A stretch of DNA of 41,546 nucleotides from JBFHER01 sp041584055 (GTDB lineage Bacteria > Bacteroidota > Bacteroidia > Bacteroidales > UBA5342). Every line of letters begins with the position of its first letter. The first letter of the stretch is position 1. The translations under genes were made by a program, and so were the position numbers. Positions 8,511-17,301 of this stretch are shown piece after piece. Where the stretch lies: assembly GCA_041584055.1 (NCBI GenBank), contig JBFHER010000003.1, forward strand, positions 1-41,546, given 5' to 3'. Below the pieces are notes generated by a model that ran no database searches, was not told the origin of the DNA, and saw only the letters and a list, made by a program, of their open reading frames with translations.

Positions 8511-9458
8511 ATGAAAAAGATAACGTATAATTTAATAATACTGGTTGGGATACTGTTCATATTCACTGCATGTCAGGAGGACGAGTATACACTGGGTGAA
8601 CTGATAACACCTTCGAATGTAGAAGTGAGTTATGAAATTGTGGGTGCCGATGCTGAAAATCCAAATGGTGATGGCAGCGGGATGGTAAACTTTACGGCAA
8701 CCGCTGATAATGAGATTACGTTTAGCTATGTTTTTGGTGATGGGAAAGACAATAAAGTCGCTCCAAGTGGAGAAATAGCTCACCAGTATTCAGTGAACGG
8801 ATTGAATACCTATAATGTAACAGTCATTGCTGTAGGTACAGGTGGAATAACATCCAGTAAGACTATTCAGATAGATGTTTTTAGTAGTTTTTCGGATGAT
8901 GAAGCACTGGAATTCCTGACAGGTGGCGATACAAAAACATGGTATTGGGCAGCTGATCAACCAGGGCACATTGGTTTAGGTCCTAACAATCCTGCTGAAG
9001 ACAATGGTGAGGGCAACTTAACATTCTCGTCATGGTGGACTGCGCCAGCCTGGGACAAGGCTCAATCCGGTGCCTACGATGCAGAATTTGTATTTACTAA
9101 AACCGAGAAGGGTTTTTCGTTTGAGCACAAACACCCTTTAGGTCTGGCATTTATTCCAGGGACGTATGCTGGTAAAATTGGTGTAGATGGAGATACAACC
9201 CATGGATTGCCAACTGTTAATATATCAGGCGTTAAAAATGGTTCCTTTTCTCCTTCTGCTTCCATCGCAACAATTCCGGGAGCATACAGAGGTACAACCA
9301 TTAGTTTCTCAGATGGTGGATTTATCGGATTCTATGTAGGTAAAAGTGATTACGAGATCATTAAAGTAACCGACAATGTCTTACAGGTAAGAGTTGAAGA
9401 AGATGGCACTTATGCCTGGTATCATACGTTTACAACCGTCAAGCCGGTGAAGGAATAA
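8511..9458 (+). CDS. Surface lipoprotein with PKD domain, probable second glycan-binding protein
   Basis: This 315-residue lipoprotein (Cys21, then QEDE) has a PKD-like domain (about 32-125, with 'FSYVFGDG' and 'HQYSVNG') and a C-terminal domain (about 130-315). The C-terminal domain contains 'HIGLGPNN' followed by 'FSSWWTAPAWDKA'. This resembles the 'SIGVGPN...SWWAID' core of the duplicated domain in the preceding protein, so the two probably share a fold. There is no catalytic signature. It sits 11 nt after the previous gene and is followed by a hairpin before the GH16 genes. A role in holding glucan at the surface is likely but inferred. Confidence 0.72.
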   Translation: MKKITYNLIILVGILFIFTACQEDEYTLGELITPSNVEVSYEIVGADAENPNGDGSGMVNFTATADNEITFSYVFGDGKDNKVAPSGEIAHQYSVNGLNTYNVTVIAVGTGGITSSKTIQIDVFSSFSDDEALEFLTGGDTKTWYWAADQPGHIGLGPNNPAEDNGEGNLTFSSWWTAPAWDKAQSGAYDAEFVFTKTEKGFSFEHKHPLGLAFIPGTYAGKIGVDGDTTHGLPTVNISGVKNGSFSPSASIATIPGAYRGTTISFSDGGFIGFYVGKSDYEIIKVTDNVLQVRVEEDGTYAWYHTFTTVKPVKE

Positions 9459-9467
9459 CTTAATAAA

Positions 9468-9507
9468 TAAAGCCTTGCATGAAACATTGTTTTTATGCAA
9501 GGCTTTA
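9468..9507 (+). terminator. Intercistronic hairpin between the SusCD/binding genes and the GH genes
   Basis: A perfect 13-bp stem (TAAAGCCTTGCAT 9468-9480 with its complement at 9495-9507) has a 14-nt loop. There is no T run after the right arm, so it is not a classic intrinsic terminator. It may cause partial termination or protect the 3' end of the susCD part of the mRNA after processing. The right arm covers the first ATG (9495) of the following frame, which is why the later ATG at 9519 is preferred as start. Confidence 0.5.
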
Positions 9508-9518
9508 CAAAAAAACTG

Positions 9519-10850
9519 ATGATGAGAGCAAAAACAGGTAGCAAATTATTTCAAATTCTCTTAATTGTATTTATTGTAGCTGGATTTTCTGCCTGCAATG
9601 GAGATGAAGAAAGTGATTTTGTAGCAACATTCAGCCACGAATTCATTGATGGCAATCATGTGTCGTTCAGCAATACATCAGAAGGTGAATATTACTCACT
9701 GACATGGGATTTTGGGAAAGGTGATGCACATGTGACAACAACTGACAAGGATGAAGAATTTATAATTTATTATCCGAATGCTGGTGAATATACCATAACA
9801 CTTACTGCATTGAACTATTCTGGTGCAACAAAGCAATCTTCTCAAACAATCACTATTGCTATTTCCGACCTGGAGCTTTCGTTCTCGGCAGAGATTGACC
9901 CGACCAAACCAAATTATGTGAATTTGGAAAATACCAGTCAGGGTACATACGATTCATTCAAATGGCTGTACAGAGATATGGAAATTGAAAATGAATCAAC
10001 AACTGTTGCTTATTTTCCGAAAAAGGGTAATTATCAAATAGAACTGCGGGTGATTAAGGGAAACGATACGTTTTCTTTCAAACAATCAGTAAGTATATCA
10101 CAAGATGATCCTGACTACATTGAGAATATGACATTGGTATGGGCAGATGAGTTTGATGGGAGTGCCATCAACACCAGTTACTGGACCTTTGAAACAGGTT
10201 CAGGAGGTTGGGGGAACCAGGAACTTCAAAATTACACAAACGGAAGCAACGCCGAAATAAAAGATGGGAAACTAATCATTGCAGCAAAGAAGGTCAATGA
10301 TGATAAAGTGGCAGGTTCTTATACATCCACAAGGATGATTACCAAAGGGAAGAAGGAATTTAAGTATGGTCGCATTGAAATTCGGGCAAAGTTGCCTTCC
10401 GGAACTGGGATCTGGCCTGCAATCTGGATGTTGGGAAGCAATATCAGTAGTGTTGGTTGGCCTGCCTGTGGTGAAATAGATATCATGGAATATGTTGGTT
10501 ATGAGCCAGATGTGATCCACTCAACGGTACACACTACAGCCGGATCCGGAGGAAATGGGAATGGGAGCTCGAAAACGCTCACAACGTGTGAGGAAGAGTT
10601 TCACGTTTATGGATTGATGTGGACTGAAGATGAACTTAAATTCTATACAGATTCACCCGATAATGTAACGCATACTTATGCACCGTCAAACAAAACTGCT
10701 GATAACTGGCCGTTTGATCAAAAACAATTCTTCATACTTAATGTGGCAGTTGGTGGAACCTGGGGTGGGGCGCAAGGTGTTGATAACGCAATTTTCCCAC
10801 AAACAATGGAAGTGGATTACGTCAGGGTCTATCAGGAAACAAGTAATTAA
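9519..10850 (+). CDS. GH16 (laminarinase-type) lipoprotein with two PKD domains
   Basis: The protein has a lipoprotein signal with Cys26 (GFSAC, then NGDEE). Two PKD-like domains follow (about 30-110 and 115-195), then a GH16 domain from about residue 204. The catalytic motif is GEIDIMEYVG, with nucleophile Glu319, Asp321 and acid/base Glu324 in this numbering. 'WADEFDG', 'GWGNQELQNYT', 'GIWPAIWML' and the end 'MEVDYVRVYQ' fit the bacterial laminarinase group, which cuts beta-1,3 (and mixed) glucans endo-fashion. It is likely surface-anchored. The in-frame ATG at 9495 is an alternative start but lies in a hairpin arm. A second GH16 follows. Confidence 0.93.
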   Translation: MMRAKTGSKLFQILLIVFIVAGFSACNGDEESDFVATFSHEFIDGNHVSFSNTSEGEYYSLTWDFGKGDAHVTTTDKDEEFIIYYPNAGEYTITLTALNYSGATKQSSQTITIAISDLELSFSAEIDPTKPNYVNLENTSQGTYDSFKWLYRDMEIENESTTVAYFPKKGNYQIELRVIKGNDTFSFKQSVSISQDDPDYIENMTLVWADEFDGSAINTSYWTFETGSGGWGNQELQNYTNGSNAEIKDGKLIIAAKKVNDDKVAGSYTSTRMITKGKKEFKYGRIEIRAKLPSGTGIWPAIWMLGSNISSVGWPACGEIDIMEYVGYEPDVIHSTVHTTAGSGGNGNGSSKTLTTCEEEFHVYGLMWTEDELKFYTDSPDNVTHTYAPSNKTADNWPFDQKQFFILNVAVGGTWGGAQGVDNAIFPQTMEVDYVRVYQETSN

Positions 10851-10952
10851 CCAGCTGTGGTTCAACTTTAATTCACCACAAAAAAGCCTTTGTTTATTGT
10901 GATGTGTACAATTCTGCGGGAATAGTATACCCGGGATTTCGCAAACGTTAAA

Positions 10953-11798
10953 ATGTCAACCATGAATTATACAATTAAAATAGTGACTGCATCACTGCTT
11001 ATTCTTGTCATCGCGTGCAAACCTAAGACAAGATCCGGAGAGCAGGCAGGATCATCTGAATCCACCTCTAACTATCAGTTGGTGTGGAGTGATGAATTTA
11101 ATATCTCCGGGATGCCTGATACGGCAAAATGGGATTATGATACTGAAGGAAATGATGCTGGCTGGGGAAACAACGAAGTTCAGTTTTATACAAAAGAGCG
11201 CATTGAAAATACCAGGATCGAAAGTGGTGTTTTAAAGATTACCGCATTAAAGGAAGAATATCAGGGCTATAACTACACATCGGCACGACTTATTTCAAAA
11301 GCAGATTGGAAATACGGAAAAATCGAGGTCAATGCAAAATTGCCCCGGGGAAGAGGAACCTGGTCTGCCATTTGGATGATGCCGGGTGGGTGGTCATTTA
11401 ACACCGGAAACTGGCCGGATGTTGGGGAATTTGATATCATGGAACATGTTGGGCATGACCTTGGCGTCATCCATGCATCAGCACATTCCAGAGATTATCA
11501 GTGGCAGAAAGGAACACAACAAACAGATACAATACACATAAAAGATGTGGCCGAAGCATTCCATTCATACATCTGGGAGTGGACACCGGATGTGGTTCGT
11601 GCTTATGTGGATGATGTGCTTTATTTTGAATATCGAAATGAAGGACTGGGGGCATCAAAATGGCCCTATGATAAACCCTTTTATCTGATCCTTAATGTTG
11701 CTGTAGGAGGCGCCTGGGGAGGAATGAAAGGGATTGATGATGATGCATTTCCTCAGACGATGGAAGTGGATTATGTTAGGGTTTTTCAGTTAAAATAA
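10953..11798 (+). CDS. GH16 (laminarinase-type) lipoprotein, single domain
   Basis: This 281-residue lipoprotein (Cys22, 'VIAC', then KPKTRS) is basic after the cysteine, unlike its neighbours. It may therefore stay in the periplasm rather than reach the surface (inference). The GH16 domain runs from about residue 43 to the end. The catalytic motif GEFDIMEHVG places nucleophile Glu159, Asp161 and acid/base Glu164. 'WSDEFN', 'GWGNNEVQFYT' and 'GTWSAIWMMPGG' support the laminarinase group. The in-frame ATG four codons in (10962) is an alternative start. Paired with the larger GH16, it likely shortens imported or surface beta-1,3-glucan. Confidence 0.93.
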   Translation: MSTMNYTIKIVTASLLILVIACKPKTRSGEQAGSSESTSNYQLVWSDEFNISGMPDTAKWDYDTEGNDAGWGNNEVQFYTKERIENTRIESGVLKITALKEEYQGYNYTSARLISKADWKYGKIEVNAKLPRGRGTWSAIWMMPGGWSFNTGNWPDVGEFDIMEHVGHDLGVIHASAHSRDYQWQKGTQQTDTIHIKDVAEAFHSYIWEWTPDVVRAYVDDVLYFEYRNEGLGASKWPYDKPFYLILNVAVGGAWGGMKGIDDDAFPQTMEVDYVRVFQLK

Positions 11799-11869
11799 AA
11801 GGAAGTTTAATAAGTCTCTTGAATGATCTGATAGATGATAAGACTGTCGTTGAGGAGATTGTATGAGCA

Positions 11870-14800
11870 ATGCGAATGGAACATAACAAAGCAACAGAAG
11901 TAGAATCAACTTACAAGAAGATGAAGATGCGAAATATTTTTATGGGCAACACACTCTTGAATAACAGTAAAGCTGAGATTGCAGGGGAATTTGTGGAGAT
12001 TCGGGGAGAAAAATATTATAAGATCGGGAACTATCATCAAATGCCGGATTTCTTTATGACCATTGTCAGCGACTCCGATCACTGGATGTTTATCTCCAGT
12101 AATGGATCCCTTTCTGCTGGTCGAAAAGATAGGGATAATGCCTTGTTTCCTTATTACACCGACGATAAGATTCACGATTACAGAGATATTACCGGAAGCA
12201 AAACAATTGTTCGGGTTGAACGAGAGAACAAAAACTATTTGTGGGAACCGTTTTCTGATCGATACGAAGGTGTTTATGTGATAGAAAGAAATCTTTACAA
12301 AAGTATTTATGGCAATAAATTGATTTTCGAAGAAGTTAATCAAAGCCTTGATGTAAAGTTTAGCTATTTCTGGGGGAACAGTGAGAAATTCGGATTTGTG
12401 AAAAAATCAGAAGTCTCTAATTTAAGCGATGAGCCGGTCAGTCTGGAAATACTTGACGGGATTCAGAATATCCTGCCCAATGGAATAGACTATGCATTTC
12501 AAAACGAGTACAGCAATCTTCTGGATGCCTACAAAAAAAATGAACTGATTGTTGAAAGCGGATTGGGTTTATTTATGTTAAGCTCCATTCCTGTTGATAG
12601 AGCAGAGCCAAGTGAATCCTTAAATGCAACCACTGTTTGGTCTGATGGATTAAAAGGGAAGCATAAAATTCTGTTGTCGAATATGCAGTTGGAAAGCTTT
12701 AGAAAAGGAGGTCCTGTTGAAACTGAAATCGATGTGAGAGCCAGAAGAGGTGCTTATTTTGTAAATGCTGAGTTCACACTGGGAAAAAAAGAGGTTCAGA
12801 AGTGGGTCATTGTGGCTGAGATTAATCAGGATAGCACAGCCGTGGCTAATTTGGACAACTTTATTCAAACAGCAAAAAATAAATCAGAACTGCTTGATAC
12901 TGACATTGCAAAAGGAACCAAAAATTTAATCCGAATTGTTGCAAATGCTGACGGGCTCCAAATTGGTGCAGACGATTTAGCTTGCGCACGCCATTTCTCA
13001 AACACGCTTTACAACGTGATGCGTGGGGGTATTTTTATGAACAACTATGCAATCGATACACAGGACTTTAATCGTTTTGTTAAACAAAGCAATTCTGATC
13101 TCGTTTCTGAAATTGCATCCCGGTTAAGTCAGTTCCCAGAAGAAATAACATATAGAGAATTGCATGACATTGCAGCAAATTCAGGAAATCCTGACTTTCA
13201 AAGAATATGCTACGAGTATCTGCCGCTAACCTTTAGTCGCCGGCATGGAGATCCCAGTCGTCCGTGGAACCGTTTTGCAATTGAAACAAAGAATGCGGAT
13301 GGATCCCCAAAGTCTGATTTCCAGGGCAATTGGCGAGATATTTTCCAAAACTGGGAAGCACTAAGCTTATCTTATCCCGACTTCATTGAAGGGATGATCA
13401 GTAAATTTGTGAATGCGTCAACACCGGATGGTTATAATCCCTATCGAATCATGAGAGAAGGCATTGACTGGGAGTGCCCCGATCCGGATGATCCATGGGC
13501 CTACATTGGTTATTGGGGTGATCATCAGATCATCTACCTTGAGAAGTTTCTGGAATTGTCCAATGCTTACCATCCCGGAAAACTGGATGAACTATTGACC
13601 AAAGAAATATTTGTTTATGCCAATGTCCCTTACAGAATCAAATCCTACAGGGATATTGTTAGAAATCCGCAAGATACCATTGAATTCGACGCTGATCTGA
13701 ATGGCAAAATAAATGACCTGGTGGCTCAAATAGGATCAGACGCTCGCCTTTTAAGAACCAGCGATAATCAACTTTACCGGGTTAATCTCACGGAAAAGAT
13801 ACTGGTTACCATGCTGTCTAAACTGAGCAACTTCATCCCAGAGGCAGGCATCTGGCTAAACACGCAGCGTCCTGAATGGAATGATGCAAATAATGCCCTG
13901 GTTGGGAACGGTACATCTATGGTAACCCTGTACTACCTAAGACGTTTTTTGAGTTTCTGGGTAGAGAAATTCGCCACCATCCATGAGGATGAAATTTGTA
14001 TTTCAGAAGAAGTGAACATGCTTTTCAATCGTATCTCTGATGTGTTTGACGAGAATAGTAAATTCCTTAAAATTGGTTTTTCGGATGCTCACCGGTGTCG
14101 TTTTGCAAATGAACTTGGCGAAGCAGGAAGCAAGTATCGAAATGCCATTTACGAGAACTCCTTTTCAGGGAAGAAAGTTTGTGTAAGAAAAAAGGATTTG
14201 CTTGCATTTGTAAAACAGAGTATTGCATATATGGATCAATCCATCGAGGCAAATAAACGAGAGGATGGATTATATCATGCCTACAACCTTATTGCTTTTC
14301 GCGGAGAAGATCTGACTGTACGTTACTTATATGAAATGCTTGAAGGACAGGTCGCTGTTTTAAGTTCTGGATATTTATCTGCTGTGGAAAGTTTAAGAGT
14401 GCTTGATGCGTTGAAAGCGAGTGCCTTGTTTCGTGCCGATCAATACAGCTATATTCTATATCCTGACAGGCAATTGCCACGTTTTACAGAGAAGAATAAC
14501 ATCCCTCTGGAACATGTAAAGGAATCTCAATTACTTAGCAAACTTTTGGTTGACAAACAGGTTTCGATTGTTCGTCAGGATGTGACTGGCAAATGTCATT
14601 TCAATGGTGCATTCAGAAATGCCAGCATGCTTGGTTCGGCCTTAGATAAGCTTGATAAAAAGGCATATGGACAATTGCTTAAAGAAGAAAAAAACTACCT
14701 GTTGGGAGTCTATGAAGAAATGTTCGACCACCAATCCTTTACGGGTCGATCCGGCACTTTTTATGGTTATGAAGGTCTGGGGAGTATTTATTGGCACATG

Positions 14801-15376
14801 GTTTCCAAACTGTTGCTTGCGGTTCAGGAGAGTTATTTCAAAGGTCTAAAAGCAAATGCCGCCCCGGGTGTCCTGGGCAGGATTGCAGATCACTACTACG
14901 AAATAAAAGCAGGGATTGGTTTAAGTAAGTCGCCTGAGCTTTATGGTGCTTTCCCTACGGATGCGTATTCACATACCCCTGGAAATGCTGGTGCAAAGCA
15001 ACCGGGGATGACAGGTCAGGTGAAAGAAGATGTGATTTCCCGTTTTGGAGAATTGGGCATTGCGGTGCAAGAAGGAAAAATTTTGTTTGGTTCCAGCCTG
15101 TTTAATCCCTTGGAACTAATTAAGGATCCGGTGCTCTTTAGGTTTTTTGATAGTGTTGGCAAAGAGCAGGTTTTTAAGGTTGAAACCGGGCAGCTTGTGT
15201 TTACATATTGTCAGGTGCCTGTTGTTTATTCTTTTGGTGAAACAGCGAAAGTAATTCTTCACAAAGAGGGACGATATATGGAATTTGAAGGAAATGCAAT
15301 TGATGAAATAAATAGCGATTCAATTTTTAAACGAACAGGAGAAATCAAAAAAGTAGAAGTCGTTCTAAAAAAATAA
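11870..15376 (+). CDS. GH149-like beta-1,3-glucan (oligosaccharide) phosphorylase
   Basis: This 1168-residue protein has no signal peptide, so it is predicted cytoplasmic. Length and layout (N-terminal beta-sandwich, large alpha/alpha barrel in the middle, beta C-terminal part) fit the GH94-related phosphorylases. The block 'RRHGDPSRPWNRF', 'QGNWRDIFQNWEAL', 'DGYNPYRI', 'DPDDPWAYIGYWGDHQI' resembles GH149, the family founded on Euglena and bacterial beta-1,3-oligoglucan phosphorylases. Asp551 in GYWGDHQ is the likely general acid by analogy with GH94 (inference). Such enzymes convert beta-1,3-glucan plus phosphate to glucose-1-phosphate and a shorter chain. An AGGAG lies at 11853-11857. GH161 or GH94 are alternatives. 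The gene marks the switch from exported to cytoplasmic products in this locus. Confidence 0.82.
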   Translation: MRMEHNKATEVESTYKKMKMRNIFMGNTLLNNSKAEIAGEFVEIRGEKYYKIGNYHQMPDFFMTIVSDSDHWMFISSNGSLSAGRKDRDNALFPYYTDDKIHDYRDITGSKTIVRVERENKNYLWEPFSDRYEGVYVIERNLYKSIYGNKLIFEEVNQSLDVKFSYFWGNSEKFGFVKKSEVSNLSDEPVSLEILDGIQNILPNGIDYAFQNEYSNLLDAYKKNELIVESGLGLFMLSSIPVDRAEPSESLNATTVWSDGLKGKHKILLSNMQLESFRKGGPVETEIDVRARRGAYFVNAEFTLGKKEVQKWVIVAEINQDSTAVANLDNFIQTAKNKSELLDTDIAKGTKNLIRIVANADGLQIGADDLACARHFSNTLYNVMRGGIFMNNYAIDTQDFNRFVKQSNSDLVSEIASRLSQFPEEITYRELHDIAANSGNPDFQRICYEYLPLTFSRRHGDPSRPWNRFAIETKNADGSPKSDFQGNWRDIFQNWEALSLSYPDFIEGMISKFVNASTPDGYNPYRIMREGIDWECPDPDDPWAYIGYWGDHQIIYLEKFLELSNAYHPGKLDELLTKEIFVYANVPYRIKSYRDIVRNPQDTIEFDADLNGKINDLVAQIGSDARLLRTSDNQLYRVNLTEKILVTMLSKLSNFIPEAGIWLNTQRPEWNDANNALVGNGTSMVTLYYLRRFLSFWVEKFATIHEDEICISEEVNMLFNRISDVFDENSKFLKIGFSDAHRCRFANELGEAGSKYRNAIYENSFSGKKVCVRKKDLLAFVKQSIAYMDQSIEANKREDGLYHAYNLIAFRGEDLTVRYLYEMLEGQVAVLSSGYLSAVESLRVLDALKASALFRADQYSYILYPDRQLPRFTEKNNIPLEHVKESQLLSKLLVDKQVSIVRQDVTGKCHFNGAFRNASMLGSALDKLDKKAYGQLLKEEKNYLLGVYEEMFDHQSFTGRSGTFYGYEGLGSIYWHMVSKLLLAVQESYFKGLKANAAPGVLGRIADHYYEIKAGIGLSKSPELYGAFPTDAYSHTPGNAGAKQPGMTGQVKEDVISRFGELGIAVQEGKILFGSSLFNPLELIKDPVLFRFFDSVGKEQVFKVETGQLVFTYCQVPVVYSFGETAKVILHKEGRYMEFEGNAIDEINSDSIFKRTGEIKKVEVVLKK

Positions 15377-15453
15377 CATTAGAAGGTCGAAGTCTGACTG
15401 GTTTAATCATCGATCTGAGGCCTCCGGTCTTCAATCCAAATAAAATACCACCA

Positions 15454-16338
15454 ATGTCTGTTAGAAAAAATCAATACATGTCGCTTGCCGGAATTAATTT
15501 GACGCAGGCAAAAGAAACGGATCTGAAATCTGATTTTAAACAACTACTCAATAAGGGGATGCATGGTTTGTGTTTCAGTCCTTACGAAGATGGTCAGGAG
15601 CCTGGTCAGCAATTGTCAAAAGAGCAGATTGAACGTCGATTGTCAATAATAAAACCACATACCGATTGGGTGCGTACTTTTTCCTGTACAGAAGGAAATG
15701 AATTGATTCCGGTACTGGCCAAAGCACAAGGTTTTAAAACCCTTGTGGGAGCATGGCTTGGAAAAGACAAAGAAATAAATGAAAAGGAAATTGAGAAAGC
15801 AATTCAGTTGGCGAAAGAAGGTTATGTGGATGTGCTTGCCATTGGAAATGAGGTTTTATACCGAAAGGATTTAAGTGAAGAGGAGCTGCTTGAATACATC
15901 GCACGCGTGAAAGCCGAGATAAAGGATGTTCCTGTTGGGTATGTGGATGCATATTATGAGTTTCGTGACAGACCTGCGGTAACAGCAGCTTGCGATGTCG
16001 TTTTGGCAAATTGTTATCCATTTTGGGAAGGCTGTAGCATTGAGTATTCCCTGCCATACATGAAAGACATGTTCTGGAACGCGAAGCGGGCAGGAAACGG
16101 TAAGCGCGTCATCATTACTGAAACAGGCTGGCCAAACAAGGGAACGGCTTTTTACGGGGCGGTCCCATCTGAAGAAAATGCATTGAAGTATTTCATAGAT
16201 GCACAAAACTGGGCCCGAGACGAAGGCATTGAAATGTTTTACTTTTCATCCTTTGATGAAAGCTGGAAAACCGGAACAGAAGGAGATGTTGGTGCCTATT
16301 GGGGACTTTGGGACAAGGATGAAGTACTTAAGTTTTAA
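15454..16338 (+). CDS. GH17 family beta-1,3-glucan-active enzyme, no signal peptide
   Basis: This 294-residue protein begins MSVRKNQYMSL with no hydrophobic signal, so it is predicted cytoplasmic. It has the GH17 barrel pattern: 'GLCFSPYEDGQEPG' near the start, acid/base Glu133 in 'AIGNEVLY', 'ANCYPFWEG', nucleophile Glu223 in 'ITETGWPNKG', and 'YFSSFDESWK...EGDVGAYWGLWD' near the end. GH17 enzymes hydrolyse or transglycosylate beta-1,3-glucans. Its position after the phosphorylase gene suggests it trims or remodels imported oligosaccharides. It is a diverged paralogue of the next gene. Whether it hydrolyses or transfers cannot be told from sequence. Confidence 0.88.
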   Translation: MSVRKNQYMSLAGINLTQAKETDLKSDFKQLLNKGMHGLCFSPYEDGQEPGQQLSKEQIERRLSIIKPHTDWVRTFSCTEGNELIPVLAKAQGFKTLVGAWLGKDKEINEKEIEKAIQLAKEGYVDVLAIGNEVLYRKDLSEEELLEYIARVKAEIKDVPVGYVDAYYEFRDRPAVTAACDVVLANCYPFWEGCSIEYSLPYMKDMFWNAKRAGNGKRVIITETGWPNKGTAFYGAVPSEENALKYFIDAQNWARDEGIEMFYFSSFDESWKTGTEGDVGAYWGLWDKDEVLKF

Positions 16339-16355
16339 CGAATAAAAAGATCGGC

Positions 16356-17291
16356 TTGAATATATTCGAAACATATAACTGGAATCCCGGAAATGCCATT
16401 TGCTATTCTGGCTTTCGTGAAGGACAGGCGCCAGGAACCGCAGCGATTCCCTCCTACGGACAGGTGAAGGAGGATTTGTTCATTTTGCAAAAAAACTGGA
16501 AATACCTCCGATTGTACGATTGTGATGCACATACACGGATGGTGCTGGAAGTGATCCAAAATGAACAGTTCGACTTCAAGGTGATGATGGGTGCTTACAT
16601 TGCAGCTGAAATGAATAATTTCGGATGCCCATGGGGTGGGACGTATTCTGAAGACGTCTTGTGGCAAAACAAAGAAAGAAACATTGGTCAGATCAAAAAG
16701 CTGATCAGTTGGGCCAATGAATTTCCAATGATAATAAATTGCCTGTCTGTTGGCAACGAAGCGACTGTGCATTGGACGGACCATTATGTTCCTGTTCAAT
16801 CGGTTGTTCAATACGCAAAAATGGTGAAGCAAGGTGCAAAACAACCGGTAACATTCTGTGAAAACTATGTTCCGTGGTTGGATAAACTGAAGCCTTTGGT
16901 TGTAGAACTTGATTTTATATCCATTCACACTTATCCGGTTTGGGAGTATAAGCACATTAAAGAATCCCTGGATTACACAAAACAGAATTTTTATTCCGTA
17001 CAGAATAAATATCCTGAAAAGGCTGTGGTAATAACCGAAGCAGGATGGGCTACAAATTCAAACGGAAGAGGAATCGATCCAAAGCATGTAAGTGAGGAAT
17101 ACCAAAAACAATATTACAATGAGTTGCTGGAATGGACACAAAACCAAGGCATTCTTACCTATGTATTTGAAGCTTTTGATGAACCATGGAAAGGGTCACC
17201 TGAACCTTTGGAGCCTGAAAAACACTGGGGATTGTTTAAGGTTGACCGTTCCCCAAAGTTAGTCATGAGGGAGAAGTACATTCAGTTATAA
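16356..17291 (+). CDS. Second GH17 family enzyme, no signal peptide, TTG start
   Basis: This 311-residue paralogue of the preceding gene starts 17 nt after it. The frame opens after a stop at 16329-16331, and there is no ATG until well inside the conserved domain. TTG at 16356 is therefore the best start, preceded by an A-rich stretch. The N terminus goes straight into the barrel ('NAICYSGFREGQAPG'), so there is no signal peptide. Acid/base is Glu135 ('SVGNEATV') and nucleophile Glu228 ('ITEAGWAT'); 'FISIHTYPVWEY' and 'VFEAFDEPWKG' complete the GH17 pattern. Probable role: beta-1,3-glucan hydrolysis or transglycosylation in the cytoplasm. An unusual start codon may lower its expression. Confidence 0.85.
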   Translation: MNIFETYNWNPGNAICYSGFREGQAPGTAAIPSYGQVKEDLFILQKNWKYLRLYDCDAHTRMVLEVIQNEQFDFKVMMGAYIAAEMNNFGCPWGGTYSEDVLWQNKERNIGQIKKLISWANEFPMIINCLSVGNEATVHWTDHYVPVQSVVQYAKMVKQGAKQPVTFCENYVPWLDKLKPLVVELDFISIHTYPVWEYKHIKESLDYTKQNFYSVQNKYPEKAVVITEAGWATNSNGRGIDPKHVSEEYQKQYYNELLEWTQNQGILTYVFEAFDEPWKGSPEPLEPEKHWGLFKVDRSPKLVMREKYIQL

Positions 17292-17301
17292 ATATATTTT
17301 G

